Both the position numbers and the translations under genes were made by a program. From the NCBI GenBank assembly GCA_900315495.1, contig OMZJ01000009.1:1-64000 (forward strand): DNA of 64,000 bases, read 5' to 3'. The notes beneath the pieces are model-generated. The model was not told the DNA's origin. It made no database searches and worked only from the letters and a program-made list of their open reading frames with translations. Of the stretch, positions 34,443 to 43,306 are shown piece by piece. Source of the DNA: an uncultured Lachnospiraceae bacterium. Its GTDB lineage: Bacteria; Bacillota; Clostridia; Lachnospirales; Lachnospiraceae. The first letter of the stretch is position 1. Every line of letters starts with the position of its first letter.

Positions 34443-34484
34443 ATGCAGCAAGGCCCGGCAGTTTCCTGCCGGGCCTTGCTGCAT
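34443..34484. terminator. 19-bp perfect hairpin (terminator or sRNA end)
   Basis: ATGCAGCAAGGCCCGGCAG (34443-34461) pairs perfectly with its complement at 34466-34484 around a TTTC loop. It lies 88 bases past the stop of the minus-strand binding-protein gene and could terminate that operon, although neither side carries a proper T-run. Confidence 0.6.
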
Positions 34485-34572
34485 TGAGACTACTATGAAT
34501 CATAAATTAGGAATTGTCCTGCCTTCTGACAGGCAATCCGCACCGGAAAGCCTGCCGCATTGGCTCATGCCG

Positions 34573-36252
34573 TTACTGATCCAGCTGGACCTCGGACGCC
34601 TCGGTGTTCGGAAGCTTCGTGGAGTTTCCGGCCTCGTAAGCCTCTTTTCTCTGCTCGGTGACTTCTGCGTAGCCGGCATCCGCATACTGCTTTGCTGCCT
34701 CTTCGTACTTGGCATCAAACTCGTCCGGGCTGCACATCGTCAGCTCATCGCGAAGCTCCTTGTAGAGCTCGACCAGTGTCTGCTGATATTCCACTTCCGC
34801 ATCGATGGTGACAGAGTACATCGGGTTCGGGATGCCCCAGCCTGCTTCCGCCACCTTGGACTTGGTGTTGTAGTAGTTCACCACATCCTCGGTGAAATCC
34901 TGCTTGAGGTTGTGCGGCAGCATTGCGGAGACCTGATCCTCCATCGTTCCGGCCTGACGGCCTTCCTTGATGATGGACCAGTAATCCTTGTTGTTGTTGT
35001 AGCCCTGCTTGTATTCACCGTCGTAATCCGACACAGTGACCGGCAGTCCGTTGTCGTCGTAATTGAAGTTCTCGCCCTCGTAGCCCCACTGGAACGTGAA
35101 GAGGTTGTCCGGCTGGATGAGCCATTCCATGTACATCCAGGCAGCCTTCATCTCGTCGTCCGTCGCATCATTTGCAAATCCGATCAGCATGCCGAACGGA
35201 TTGTCGATACGGTATCCCGGGGTCTCTCCGGATGTCTCATCAGACTGTGTGACAACCGGCTTGATGGCAAGCTCCGCGTCCGGATTGGTCTCATAGAAGG
35301 AGGTCAGCCAGTCCATCGTCGCGGACGTATATCCGCTGTAGGAATAGCTCTTGCCGTTGATGAAGTTGGTCTTTGCCTGCTCATCGTCGATCAGATAATA
35401 CTCCGGATCGGTAATGCCGCTGTTGTAGTCCTGGTTTGCATAGTACAGAACCTTCTTGTTCGGCTCCCATCCGAGAGACGGAATGTTGTAGTCGCCGTAC
35501 ATTGCCCACTCTTCCTCATCGAGCGGCCACTCACGGTAATTATAATTCTGGTCGGATCCGACGCCGGTCACCATGGACCCGCCGCCCGGATGCTCGCAGA
35601 TGCCGGCATCCATGATCTTGGTCATGGCGTCCACATACTCCTCGCGGTTTGTCGGAACGTGGTCATATCCGACCTGCTTCAGCCAGTCCATACGGACGAA
35701 GGTCTGGAAGGTATACTCGGTATTGTAATTCGGCCGCAGTGCTGCGACGAAGTAGGTTTCCCCGCCCATCTGGGAATACTGGTCCAGGCCGTTGTCCACC
35801 ATCTGTTGATAATAGGTCGGCGCGACCTTGGCGAACTCCTCCATGTCAAACGTGCGCATGTAGCCGTCGTTTGCCCACTGCGTGACCTTCGGATAATCAT
35901 ACTCCTCCAGGACGGTCGGCAGGTCGTTGGATGCCGCCAGCAGCGAATAGGAAGTCAGCACATCCGAACGGGTGATCGGGACATACGTTACTTTAATGTT
36001 GTACTTGTCGCCGAAGTTCGTCTGAATCCAGTTGGTCCAGTAATTGTTCGTGACATCCGGAACACCCTCGACGCCGCGGTCATAAACCGGGATCTGCAGC
36101 TCCACCGTGTCGGCAAACGGCTCCCAGTCGGGATCCGTGGTGCCGGTTTCAGCGGCCTCTGTGGTCTCTTCCGCGAAAGCAGGCATCGCCATACCGATTG
36201 CCATCACACCGGTCAGAGCCAGCGCAGACATTGCTTTCCAGTTTTTCCTCAT
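34573..36252 (-). CDS. LplA-like extracellular solute-binding protein, copy 2
   Basis: This 559-residue exported sugar-binding protein of the LplA/YtcQ type (CUT1-like importers) starts MRKNWKAMSALALTGVMAI. It has an AFA cleavage site without a lipobox Cys, then an acidic EETTEAAETG segment. Fold markers include VELQIPVYDRGVEGVPDVTN and WMYMEWLIQPDNLF. It is a near-duplicate of the protein encoded just upstream; most blocks are identical, with differences scattered. It is the last gene of the permease operon. ATG 36252 is preceded by AAAGGAGG, and a hairpin lies before that site. Confidence 0.9.
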   Translation of the reverse strand: MRKNWKAMSALALTGVMAIGMAMPAFAEETTEAAETGTTDPDWEPFADTVELQIPVYDRGVEGVPDVTNNYWTNWIQTNFGDKYNIKVTYVPITRSDVLTSYSLLAASNDLPTVLEEYDYPKVTQWANDGYMRTFDMEEFAKVAPTYYQQMVDNGLDQYSQMGGETYFVAALRPNYNTEYTFQTFVRMDWLKQVGYDHVPTNREEYVDAMTKIMDAGICEHPGGGSMVTGVGSDQNYNYREWPLDEEEWAMYGDYNIPSLGWEPNKKVLYYANQDYNSGITDPEYYLIDDEQAKTNFINGKSYSYSGYTSATMDWLTSFYETNPDAELAIKPVVTQSDETSGETPGYRIDNPFGMLIGFANDATDDEMKAAWMYMEWLIQPDNLFTFQWGYEGENFNYDDNGLPVTVSDYDGEYKQGYNNNKDYWSIIKEGRQAGTMEDQVSAMLPHNLKQDFTEDVVNYYNTKSKVAEAGWGIPNPMYSVTIDAEVEYQQTLVELYKELRDELTMCSPDEFDAKYEEAAKQYADAGYAEVTEQRKEAYEAGNSTKLPNTEASEVQLDQ

Positions 36253-36273
36253 TTCTTGATATCCTCCTTTGAT

Positions 36274-36298
36274 CCGGGCCCGCTTCCGGCGGGCCCGG
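36274..36298 (-). repeat. GC-rich hairpin between the duplicated binding-protein genes
   Basis: CCGGGCCCGC and GCGGGCCCGG pair perfectly over 10 bp around a 5-base loop. It has no T-run and sits about 10 bases ahead of the second gene's ribosome binding site, so it could stabilise the upstream mRNA or reduce read-through. Confidence 0.65.
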
Positions 36299-36369
36299 TA
36301 TTGATCGCGGCTGTAAAGCAAACCGCGGTACTTCCTTCTCAAAGAGCAGTGTCCCGGCGGCTGTCAGTC

Positions 36370-38046
36370 TCAGTCGTCCAGAGTAACCTCAGAAGCCTCC
36401 GTATTCGGGAGCTTGGTGGAGTTTCCGGCCTCATAGGCTTCTTTGCGCTCTTCTGTAATCTCGCCATATCCGGCATCCATGAAGCGCTGTGCGTCTTCCT
36501 CGTACTTGGCGTCGAATTCCTCCGGGGTGCACATGGTCACTTCATCGCGGATCTCCTTATAGAGTTCGGTCAGTGTCTGCTGATATTCCGTCTCGGAATC
36601 AATCGTGACAGAATACAGGCAGTTCGGAATCCCCCAGCCGGCCTCTGCGACCTTCACCTTGTCGTAATACCAGTCAACAATATCCTGCGTGAAGTCCTGC
36701 GGCAGGTCATGCGGAAGGTTGTTGGAGATGATATCCTCGATGGTTCCGGCATTTCTGGCCTCAATGGTGATGGACCAGTAGTCCTTGTTGTTGTTATAGC
36801 CCTGAACATAATCTCCGCTGTAATCCGTTACAGAAACCGGAAGACCCTTGTCATCATAATTGAAGTTCTCTCCCTCAATGCCCCACTGGAAGGTAAAGAG
36901 GTTATCCGGCTGGGTAAGCCACTCCATGTACATCCAGGCGGCCTTCACTTCATCGTCCGTCGCATTATTGGAGAATCCGACCATCATACCGAACGGATTG
37001 TCTGTACGGTAGCCAGGGGTCTGGCCCGTGGTCGGATCGGTTTCACTGACAACCGGCTTGATGGCAAGCTCCGCGTCCGGATTGGCGTCATAGAAAGCCG
37101 TCAGCCAGTCCATGCTTGCGGAGATGTATCCGCTGTAGGAATAGGATTCGCCGTTGATGAAGTTGGTCTTCTCCTGCTCCGTGTCGATCAGGTAATACTC
37201 CGGATTGGTGATGCCGTTGTTGTAATCCTGGTTTGCGTAATACAGGAACTGCTTGTTCGGATACCAGCCGAACGCCGGAATGTTGTAATCGCCGTACATC
37301 GCCCATTCCTCTTCGTTCAGCGGCCACTGGCGGTAATCATAGCTCTGGTCGGAGCCGATGCCGGTCACCATGGTGCCCCCGCCCGGATGCGCGCAGATTC
37401 CGGCGTCCATGATCTTGGTCATGGCATCCACATACTCATCGCGGGTCATCGGGACGTGATCATAGCCGACCTGCTTCAGCCAGTCCATGCGGACGAAGGT
37501 CTGGAAGGTATAGGACGTGTTGTAATACGGACGAAGCGCGCAGCAGAAATAGGTTTCTCCGTTCATCTGCGTATACTGCAGCTGGTTGTTGTCCACCATT
37601 CTCTGATAATAGGTCGGTGCAACTGCTGCAAAGTCATCCATGTTGAAGGTGCGCAGATATCCGTCGTTGGCCCACTGGGCGACCTTCGGATAATCATACT
37701 CCTCCAGGATGGTGGGAAGGTCTCCCGCCGCTGCCAACAGAGAATAGGAAGTCAGCACATCCGAACGGGTGATCGGTACATAGGTGACCTTGATGTTGTA
37801 CTTGTCACCGAAGTTCTCCTGGATCCAGTTGGTCCAGTAGTTGTTCGTGACATCCGGCACCCCCTCAACGCCGCGGTCGTAAACCGGGATCTGCAATTCC
37901 ACCGTCTCAGCGAACGGCTCCCAGTTGGTGGTATCCGCTGTTTGCTCTGCACCGGTTGTCTCCTCGGCAAGTACCGGAACCGCTGCTCCGGCTGCCATTG
38001 CTGCGGACAGCGCAATGGCGGAAAGGGTACGAAGCTCTTTTCTCAT
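36370..38046 (-). CDS. LplA-like extracellular solute-binding protein, copy 1
   Basis: The 558-residue exported binding protein starts MRKELRTLSAIALSAAMAA. Its signal peptide ends near PVLA and no lipobox is visible; an acidic EETTGAE segment follows. It shares almost the whole length with the downstream copy, including NYWTNWIQ, GYDHVPMTRDEYVDAMTKIM and a common C-terminus EAYEAGNSTKLPNTEASEV. It presumably delivers an oligosaccharide to the LplB/LplC-type permeases encoded directly upstream. ATG 38046 follows AAAGGAGG. Confidence 0.9.
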   Translation of the reverse strand: MRKELRTLSAIALSAAMAAGAAVPVLAEETTGAEQTADTTNWEPFAETVELQIPVYDRGVEGVPDVTNNYWTNWIQENFGDKYNIKVTYVPITRSDVLTSYSLLAAAGDLPTILEEYDYPKVAQWANDGYLRTFNMDDFAAVAPTYYQRMVDNNQLQYTQMNGETYFCCALRPYYNTSYTFQTFVRMDWLKQVGYDHVPMTRDEYVDAMTKIMDAGICAHPGGGTMVTGIGSDQSYDYRQWPLNEEEWAMYGDYNIPAFGWYPNKQFLYYANQDYNNGITNPEYYLIDTEQEKTNFINGESYSYSGYISASMDWLTAFYDANPDAELAIKPVVSETDPTTGQTPGYRTDNPFGMMVGFSNNATDDEVKAAWMYMEWLTQPDNLFTFQWGIEGENFNYDDKGLPVSVTDYSGDYVQGYNNNKDYWSITIEARNAGTIEDIISNNLPHDLPQDFTQDIVDWYYDKVKVAEAGWGIPNCLYSVTIDSETEYQQTLTELYKEIRDEVTMCTPEEFDAKYEEDAQRFMDAGYGEITEERKEAYEAGNSTKLPNTEASEVTLDD

Positions 38047-38230
38047 AAGTGATCCTCCTTTATTCTGCACCGGCAATCTGCTTCACCGGCAGTGTCTCTG
38101 AAAAAGCGAAAGTATATCATCCCCGCAGATGCGGGTACGGCTCCAAACCACAGAAGAAGCCGTGAAAATTTCAAGCATTGCCCCGCGGATGTGAATACGG
38201 CACCTCTGCGCAGGAATCCGATGAATCCGT

Positions 38231-39157
38231 TCAGCCCTTCACAGCTCCGACCATGACGCCCTTCACGAAGTATTTCTGCAGGAACGGGTACACGCAGATG
38301 ATCGGGATTGTGACGAACATGATGGATGCCGCCTGCAGAACTTCCGGTGTGGAAGTGACCTGCGATGCCTCGGACAGAGTTGCGGTCTGTGCCTCGGTTG
38401 CGGAACTGACCATCTGATACAGCTTGTACTGAATCATCTTCAGGCCCTCACTGCGGATATAGTATTTGTTGTCTGCGTAAGAATTCCACCGGCCCACCGC
38501 ATAGAACAAGGAAAGCGTCGCCAGAATCGGCTTGGACAGCGGAAGCACCACCTTGAACAGAATCTGCATGTTGGATGCGCCGTCCAGGAAGGCAGCCTCC
38601 TCCAGGCTGTCCGGGATGCTGCTCTGGAAATAGGTCTTCATGATCAGCATGTTGTACGCAGAGTAGATCAGCGGAAGAATCAGAACCCACATGGTGTCCA
38701 GAAGATGCAGATCCTTATAGAGCAGGTAGGACGGAATCAGACCTGCGCCGAAATACATCGGGAACATCAGAAGGAATGTGAACACTGATCTGCCCTTCAG
38801 TCTCTTCTTGGAGAGCGGATAAGCGGCACAGGTGCAGGCAACCATGCCAAGTGCGGTGAAAATCAGAACGACAACCACACTGTACAGCATGGAATGAATC
38901 ATTCCGCCATCCGAAAAGATAGAGTGGTATGCCTTTGTGTTGAAGCCCTTCGGCCAGAGGAAGACAGACTTCTGCATAACCGCCGTGTTGCTGGAGAACG
39001 ATTTTGCAAACAGATGAATAAATGGAAGGATGCAGGTCAGGCAGAGGAGTGTCAGGATAATGACGATGACAAAATCACTGACATGATACTTGATGATGGC
39101 CCGGCTCCCGTCGCCGACGGTATTTTCTTCTTCGTTATTATTATGCTTTTTTCCCAT
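38231..39157 (-). CDS. Carbohydrate ABC transporter permease (LplC/YtcP-like)
   Basis: The 308-residue inner permease has six predicted membrane segments and the EAA loop SLEEAAFLDGASNMQILFKVVLPL (ATPase contact). The first segment follows YHVSDFVIVIILTLLCL, and the C-terminus ends FVKGVMVGAVKG, typical of the LplC branch of CUT1 permeases. It starts 12 bases after its partner permease. No ATPase gene is present, as is usual for systems that borrow a shared MsmX-type ATPase. AAGGAGG precedes the ATG. Confidence 0.93.
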   Translation of the reverse strand: MGKKHNNNEEENTVGDGSRAIIKYHVSDFVIVIILTLLCLTCILPFIHLFAKSFSSNTAVMQKSVFLWPKGFNTKAYHSIFSDGGMIHSMLYSVVVVLIFTALGMVACTCAAYPLSKKRLKGRSVFTFLLMFPMYFGAGLIPSYLLYKDLHLLDTMWVLILPLIYSAYNMLIMKTYFQSSIPDSLEEAAFLDGASNMQILFKVVLPLSKPILATLSLFYAVGRWNSYADNKYYIRSEGLKMIQYKLYQMVSSATEAQTATLSEASQVTSTPEVLQAASIMFVTIPIICVYPFLQKYFVKGVMVGAVKG

Positions 39158-39169
39158 TTCCGTACCTCC

Positions 39170-40123
39170 TTACAGCAGTCCTTCTTCGCCGAGCAGCTTC
39201 GCAAAGCGGTCAGCAAGGAGAACCAGAATCAGGCCGACCAGAGACTGGAACAGGCCGACAGCGGTAGACATGCTGAACTTGGACGCCTGCAGACCTTTTT
39301 CGTAGATGTAGATGGCCAGCTGATACTGGAACTCTCGCACCTGTGTATTGCCAAAGACATCCAGCCGTTCGAAGTTGCTGTTCATGAGTTTTCCGAGCTG
39401 CATGATGAGGAGGGTGACAATCGTGCTCTTGATGCCCGGCAGGGTGATGTGGATCATCCGCTGCCAGCGGGACGCGCCGTCGATCATCGCGGCCTCGTAC
39501 AGATCACCGCTGATACTGGTGATTGCTGCCAGATAGAGGATGGTGCCCCATCCCATGCTCTGCCATACGCCGATCAGCAGGTAGCTCCATGCCCAGTGCC
39601 ATTTCTCGGTCAGGAACGGAATGCCGCTGTCAATCCAGTGCAGGTCGTCCCGCAGAATGACATTGATGATGCCGCTGTCCGGCTTGAACAGCTGGTAAGC
39701 GACACTGCCGACGATAACCCAGGACAGGAAATGCGGCAGATACAGGATCGTCTGCGTAACTTTCTTGAACCGCGGGAACCGGAGTTCGTTGAGCATCAGC
39801 GCCAGAATAATCGGCATCGGGAAGCTGAACGCCAGATCCAGCAGGTTGAACACGATGGAATTGCGGAGGGAGCGGATGAAATCGCGATCCTTGAACACCT
39901 TCTGGAAGGTCTGCCAGCCCACCCATTTGCTGCCGGCATAACCCTTTGCCGGTTTGTAATCCATAAAGACCATGCGGAGTCCCGGATACGCAGCATAATT
40001 GAACAGGAAAACCAGAACGATCGGGAACAGCAGCATCAGATACAGCTGCCAGTCGCGATGCCAGGCTTTCTTCCACGTGATGTTCGTCTTCACGACGACT
40101 TTGTTTTCGGATCGAACGCTCAT
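39170..40123 (-). CDS. Sugar ABC transporter permease (LplB/YtcO-like)
   Basis: The 317-residue permease has six predicted membrane segments (first: LYLMLLFPIVLVFLFNYAAY). PGLRMVFMDYKPAKGY follows, and the EAA loop LYEAAMIDGASRWQRMIHITLPG lies near residue 220. The branch matches LplB-type permeases that import complex oligosaccharides. It is the first gene of a four-gene unit: permease, permease, binding protein, binding protein. AGGAGG lies just before the ATG, and a good promoter lies about 160 bases upstream. Confidence 0.93.
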   Translation of the reverse strand: MSVRSENKVVVKTNITWKKAWHRDWQLYLMLLFPIVLVFLFNYAAYPGLRMVFMDYKPAKGYAGSKWVGWQTFQKVFKDRDFIRSLRNSIVFNLLDLAFSFPMPIILALMLNELRFPRFKKVTQTILYLPHFLSWVIVGSVAYQLFKPDSGIINVILRDDLHWIDSGIPFLTEKWHWAWSYLLIGVWQSMGWGTILYLAAITSISGDLYEAAMIDGASRWQRMIHITLPGIKSTIVTLLIMQLGKLMNSNFERLDVFGNTQVREFQYQLAIYIYEKGLQASKFSMSTAVGLFQSLVGLILVLLADRFAKLLGEEGLL

Positions 40124-40284
40124 TGGATCCTCCTATCTGATTGGAAATGATTAAAATGGAGCAGAGCATTTTGCTGAATGCCGAAGGGAACTTCCAACAT
40201 TTTTCCGTCGAATTGATCAGGGATGGATGGTCTCTCCGCGGAAAAGATATATAGAATTTCATGCTGTCCATTTTTCTGAACAAT

Positions 40285-40313
40285 ATGATACACAGTTTTG
40301 CCAGCTGCGTCAA
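40285..40313 (-). promoter_or_regulatory. Promoter of the sugar ABC transporter operon
   Basis: On the minus strand, TTGACG (40308-40313) and TATCAT (40285-40290) are 17 bases apart, leaving a leader of about 155 bases. Confidence 0.7.
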
Positions 40314-40556
40314 GACGGATCGGCTGATTTTATCCGATTTCGCATTTTTTATGTTGCTTTTGCCGTTTTTTCTATGCCTGATTCTGTGCTATTTTGGATG
40401 GAATCTGTTGTTTTTGCCTAAAAATCGCCCTTTCGGCGCAGGATCCCCCCTTTTTCGTCATTCTGCCGGAACGCGCGTCTGCACGAACGAACCCGCGCTC
40501 TCCCGCTGTTTCGAGCTCCTGCCCACTCCCCGTGCCGTTTCGGCACATGTCCTTTC

Positions 40557-40585
40557 TTGACACGGTTATCCGTCTGTACTAAGAT
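40557..40585 (+). promoter_or_regulatory. Promoter of the alpha/beta hydrolase-ACT-asnA run
   Basis: TTGACA (40557-40562) and TAAGAT (40580-40585) are exactly 17 bases apart, about 80 bases before the hydrolase ATG. Confidence 0.8.
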
Positions 40586-40669
40586 AAAGCTCAGTCTGAA
40601 ACGGTGAATGCGTTTTCATGAATCAGCAGAAGATTGAAACCTTTTCAGCAAGGAGACAACACTTAAATT

Positions 40670-41647
40670 ATGGAAGAAACTGCCGCAAACCAGATCCCGC
40701 TTCCCGAGGATCATTATTCAGAAATCATGCAGAAAACCGTGGAACCGGCGCTTGCCGCGTGCAGAAAGGAATTCTTTCTGGAGCGTATCCCGGGGAGAAA
40801 GCTGTATGTGGAGCAGTTCACCCCCGCACATCCGAAGTCCGTTCTGATCCTCTCCCATGGATTTACGGAAAGCGCATTGAAATTTCATGAGCTCGCGTGG
40901 TATTTTTATCAGAAGGATTATGCCGTGATCATCCCGGATCACGCGGGTCACGGGAAAAGCTTCCGTCTGGTACAGGATCCCTCTCTGGTGCATATCGATC
41001 ACTGGCAGACCTACCGCGATGATTTCTGTGCACTGATCGATCAAACCGCGGAAAAATTTCCCGGCCTTCCGCTGATTGTTCTCGGTCATTCCATGGGAGG
41101 TGCCATCGCTGCCGTCTCCGTGGAGGAGCGGGCCGCATCGATTCGAAAACTGATCCTGTCTTCCCCGATGATTCTGCCGCTGACAGGTTCCATGCCTGTC
41201 CCGGCTGCAAGGCTTTTAGGCGTTTGGATGAAGCTGAGCGGCCAGTATACAAAGCCGCTCCCCGGATACCATCCCTACGACGGTACCTACACGTTCGAGG
41301 AGAGCAACACCCAGTCCCGTGCCCGCTTTGATTATTACCAGAATCTGCAGAACGGGAACCGGGAAATCCAGACCGACGGCGGAACCTACGGATGGGCCGC
41401 GGAAAGCCTGAAAATGGATGCCCGTCTGATGAAAAACGCGGCGAAACTGACAATGCCGGTTCTTCTGCTCCAGGCGGAGCTGGATCAGACGGTTTCGCTC
41501 CCGGCGCAGAATCAGTTCATCCGACGCGTGCCGTCCGGCAGGTTGATATCCTACCCGGCAAAGCACGAAATCTACCGGGAAAAGAACGAGATTCTTCAGA
41601 ACTATCTGAGAGACGTCTTCCGGTTTCTGGAAGAAATCGGTCACTGA
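40670..41647 (+). CDS. Alpha/beta hydrolase, lysophospholipase-like
   Basis: The 325-residue serine hydrolase is of the PldB/monoglyceride lipase type. The oxyanion region is LILSHGFTESALKFHELA, PDHAGHGKS follows, the nucleophile elbow is VLGHSMGGAIAA (Ser near 140), and the C-terminal Asp/His are in LLQAELDQTVS and PAKHEIYREKNE. No signal peptide is seen, so it is cytosolic. The substrate (lysophospholipid, monoacylglycerol or another ester) is unknown. It is followed after 17 bases by an ACT-domain gene. AAGGAGA sits 13 bases before the ATG. Confidence 0.88.
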   Translation: MEETAANQIPLPEDHYSEIMQKTVEPALAACRKEFFLERIPGRKLYVEQFTPAHPKSVLILSHGFTESALKFHELAWYFYQKDYAVIIPDHAGHGKSFRLVQDPSLVHIDHWQTYRDDFCALIDQTAEKFPGLPLIVLGHSMGGAIAAVSVEERAASIRKLILSSPMILPLTGSMPVPAARLLGVWMKLSGQYTKPLPGYHPYDGTYTFEESNTQSRARFDYYQNLQNGNREIQTDGGTYGWAAESLKMDARLMKNAAKLTMPVLLLQAELDQTVSLPAQNQFIRRVPSGRLISYPAKHEIYREKNEILQNYLRDVFRFLEEIGH

Positions 41648-41664
41648 CGAAGGAGGAAAGAATC

Positions 41665-42075
41665 ATGCTGAAGCAGGTTTCGATTTACGCAGAGAACAAA
41701 AAAGGAGCTTTTCTCGAGATTACATCACTGCTGAAAGAATACCATGTGAATATTCTCGGGTCCGTCACAAACGACAGTGCCGAGTACGGAATCATCCGGA
41801 TGGTGGTGGACCAGCCGGAAATCGCAGTGGACAAGCTGAAAGCCGCCGGGTACATGTGCCGCGTCACTCTCGTTCTCGGCGTAGAGCTGGATGACCATGT
41901 GGGCGCTCTGAATCAGCTTCTCCGCTCCTGCCTGGAGAGCAACATCAATATCGACTACATTTACCTGTGCTACAACCGCAGTACCGGCATGCCGATCATG
42001 GTCATGCACACGGAGGGCGTGCCGGAGGTGGAATCCTGCCTCAAGTCTCTGGGATATACGCTTCTGGAAGCCTGA
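41665..42075 (+). CDS. Tandem ACT-domain protein
   Basis: The 136-residue protein is made of two ACT domains: LKQVSIYAENKKGAFLEIT (1-70) and LGVELDDHVGALNQLLRSC (about 72-136). ACT domains bind amino acids; free-standing tandem forms are common in Clostridia and are thought to sense or signal amino acid state. The gene lies between a hydrolase and asnA on the same strand, so an amino acid link (aspartate/asparagine) is possible but unproven. ATG 41665 follows AAGGAGG; the open frame upstream of it overlaps the hydrolase gene and is not used. Confidence 0.88.
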   Translation: MLKQVSIYAENKKGAFLEITSLLKEYHVNILGSVTNDSAEYGIIRMVVDQPEIAVDKLKAAGYMCRVTLVLGVELDDHVGALNQLLRSCLESNINIDYIYLCYNRSTGMPIMVMHTEGVPEVESCLKSLGYTLLEA

Positions 42076-42147
42076 CGTTTCAGCAGCTGCCCGCCGTATC
42101 TTCCTGTTTCTCATCCCTTTTCAACCATTTTACAGAAAGGCAAACCC

Positions 42148-43158
42148 ATGAGCAATCTGACTCTCCCGGAAAACTACCGGCCGGGCCTCAACCTTCATGA
42201 CACGCAGACCGCCATCAAAACAGTGAAGGATTTCTTTCAGAATCTCCTGTCCAGAGAATTGAACCTGCAGCGCGTATCCGCACCGCTCTTTGTCGACCCC
42301 GATACGGGTCTGAACGACAACCTGAACGGCATCGAGCGCCCGGTATCTTTCGGGATTCTGGAACAGAATGACAAAAAAGCCGAAGTCGTACAGTCTCTTG
42401 CCAAGTGGAAGCGCTATGCGCTGGGCCGGTACGGCTTTGCCGTCGGGGAAGGTCTCTATACCGACATGAATGCCATCCGCCGGGATGAGATCACTGACAA
42501 CATTCATTCGCTCTTTGTCGATCAGTGGGATTGGGAGAAGATCATCACCCGGGAGCAACGCACCCTGAATACGCTGAAGGAAGTCGTCAATAAAGTCTAT
42601 TCCGTTCTGCGGAAGACCGAGATGTACATGGCGATCCAATACGACTACATTCAGGAGATCCTTCCGCGGGAAATCGCCTTCATCAAATCCTCAGATCTTC
42701 TGGCGATGTATCCTGATCTGCCCCCGAAGGCGCGGGAATACCGGTTTACAAAAGATCACGGCGCCGCCTGCATTATGCAGATCGGCGACAAGCTGGCAAA
42801 CGGCGAACCGCACGACGGACGCGCACCGGATTACGATGACTGGTCGCTGAATGCGGATATCCTAGTCTATTATCCGATTCTGGATATCGCGCTGGAACTC
42901 TCCTCGATGGGAATCCGCGTGGATAAGGATGCGCTTCTCTACCAGCTCGACAAGGCAGGCTGCCCGGAGAGAGCTTCCCTCCCCTTCCAGAAAGCGGTCA
43001 TCGACGGAACAGTGCCTTACACCATCGGTGGTGGTATCGGCCAATCCCGCATCTGCATGTTCTTCCTGCGCAAGGCGCATATCGGCGAGGTGCAGTGTTC
43101 CATCTGGCCAGCGGATGTACAGGAAGCCTGCAGGGAAGCAGGAATCCCGCTGCTGTAA
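42148..43158 (+). CDS. asnA: Aspartate--ammonia ligase (asparagine synthetase A)
   Basis: The 336-residue AsnA is related to class II aminoacyl-tRNA synthetases. It has FFQNLLSRELNLQRVSAPLF, the block LNGIERPVSFGI, KWKRYALGRYGF, the motif DQWDWEKII and the final ATP-binding motif GGGIGQSRICMFFL. It makes asparagine from aspartate and free ammonia with ATP to AMP. AAAGG lies before the ATG. No T-box is visible in the 72-base gap upstream. It ends at a strong hairpin terminator. Confidence 0.96.
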   Translation: MSNLTLPENYRPGLNLHDTQTAIKTVKDFFQNLLSRELNLQRVSAPLFVDPDTGLNDNLNGIERPVSFGILEQNDKKAEVVQSLAKWKRYALGRYGFAVGEGLYTDMNAIRRDEITDNIHSLFVDQWDWEKIITREQRTLNTLKEVVNKVYSVLRKTEMYMAIQYDYIQEILPREIAFIKSSDLLAMYPDLPPKAREYRFTKDHGAACIMQIGDKLANGEPHDGRAPDYDDWSLNADILVYYPILDIALELSSMGIRVDKDALLYQLDKAGCPERASLPFQKAVIDGTVPYTIGGGIGQSRICMFFLRKAHIGEVQCSIWPADVQEACREAGIPLL

Positions 43159-43174
43159 TTTACTGTATCAGAAA

Positions 43175-43223
43175 AGCCCGGAGAGAATGATTCCAGCAGA
43201 ATCATTCTTTCCGGGCTGCTTTT
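43175..43223 (+). terminator. Terminator between convergent asnA and glgD
   Basis: AGCCCGGAGAGAATGATTC (43175-43193) pairs with the complementary arm 43199-43217 (one G-T) and is followed by GCTTTT. The AAAA on the left side would let it work in both directions. Confidence 0.88.
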
Positions 43224-43306
43224 CTCTGTATGAGTCACCGCTTTTGCCAGGCTGCGCAGATCTCACACGATCCGGCCGGGCGGCACCGTAACTGCTTCCG
43301 GCTCTG

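Larger units (their letters stand above)
34236..34572. other. Intergenic region with back-to-back promoters and a long hairpin
   Basis: The spacer contains the carD promoter on the minus strand, a second near-consensus promoter facing right on the plus strand, and a 19-bp perfect hairpin at 34443-34484. No plus-strand gene follows within the next 6 kb, as the whole downstream region is occupied by minus-strand genes. Confidence 0.7.
40124..40669. other. Divergent intergenic region, 546 bases
   Basis: It holds the operon promoter for the permease/binding-protein genes (minus strand, 40285-40313) and the promoter for the hydrolase gene (plus strand, 40557-40585). Between them, about 40330-40430 is strikingly T-rich on the plus strand with pyrimidine runs. 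No gene is seen. Confidence 0.6.

Noticed and set aside
34409-34498. 29-codon ORF downstream of the orphan promoter
   Set aside because: It has no ribosome binding site and overlaps the perfect hairpin; composition looks like translated stem sequence.
34426-38052. 1208-codon open frame on the plus strand
   Set aside because: It is antisense to the two binding-protein genes, whose proteins are unmistakable. It arises from codon bias in GC-rich DNA, has no family match and no good ribosome binding site.
42076-42147. T-box before asnA
   Set aside because: The gap is only 72 bases and contains no T-box consensus.
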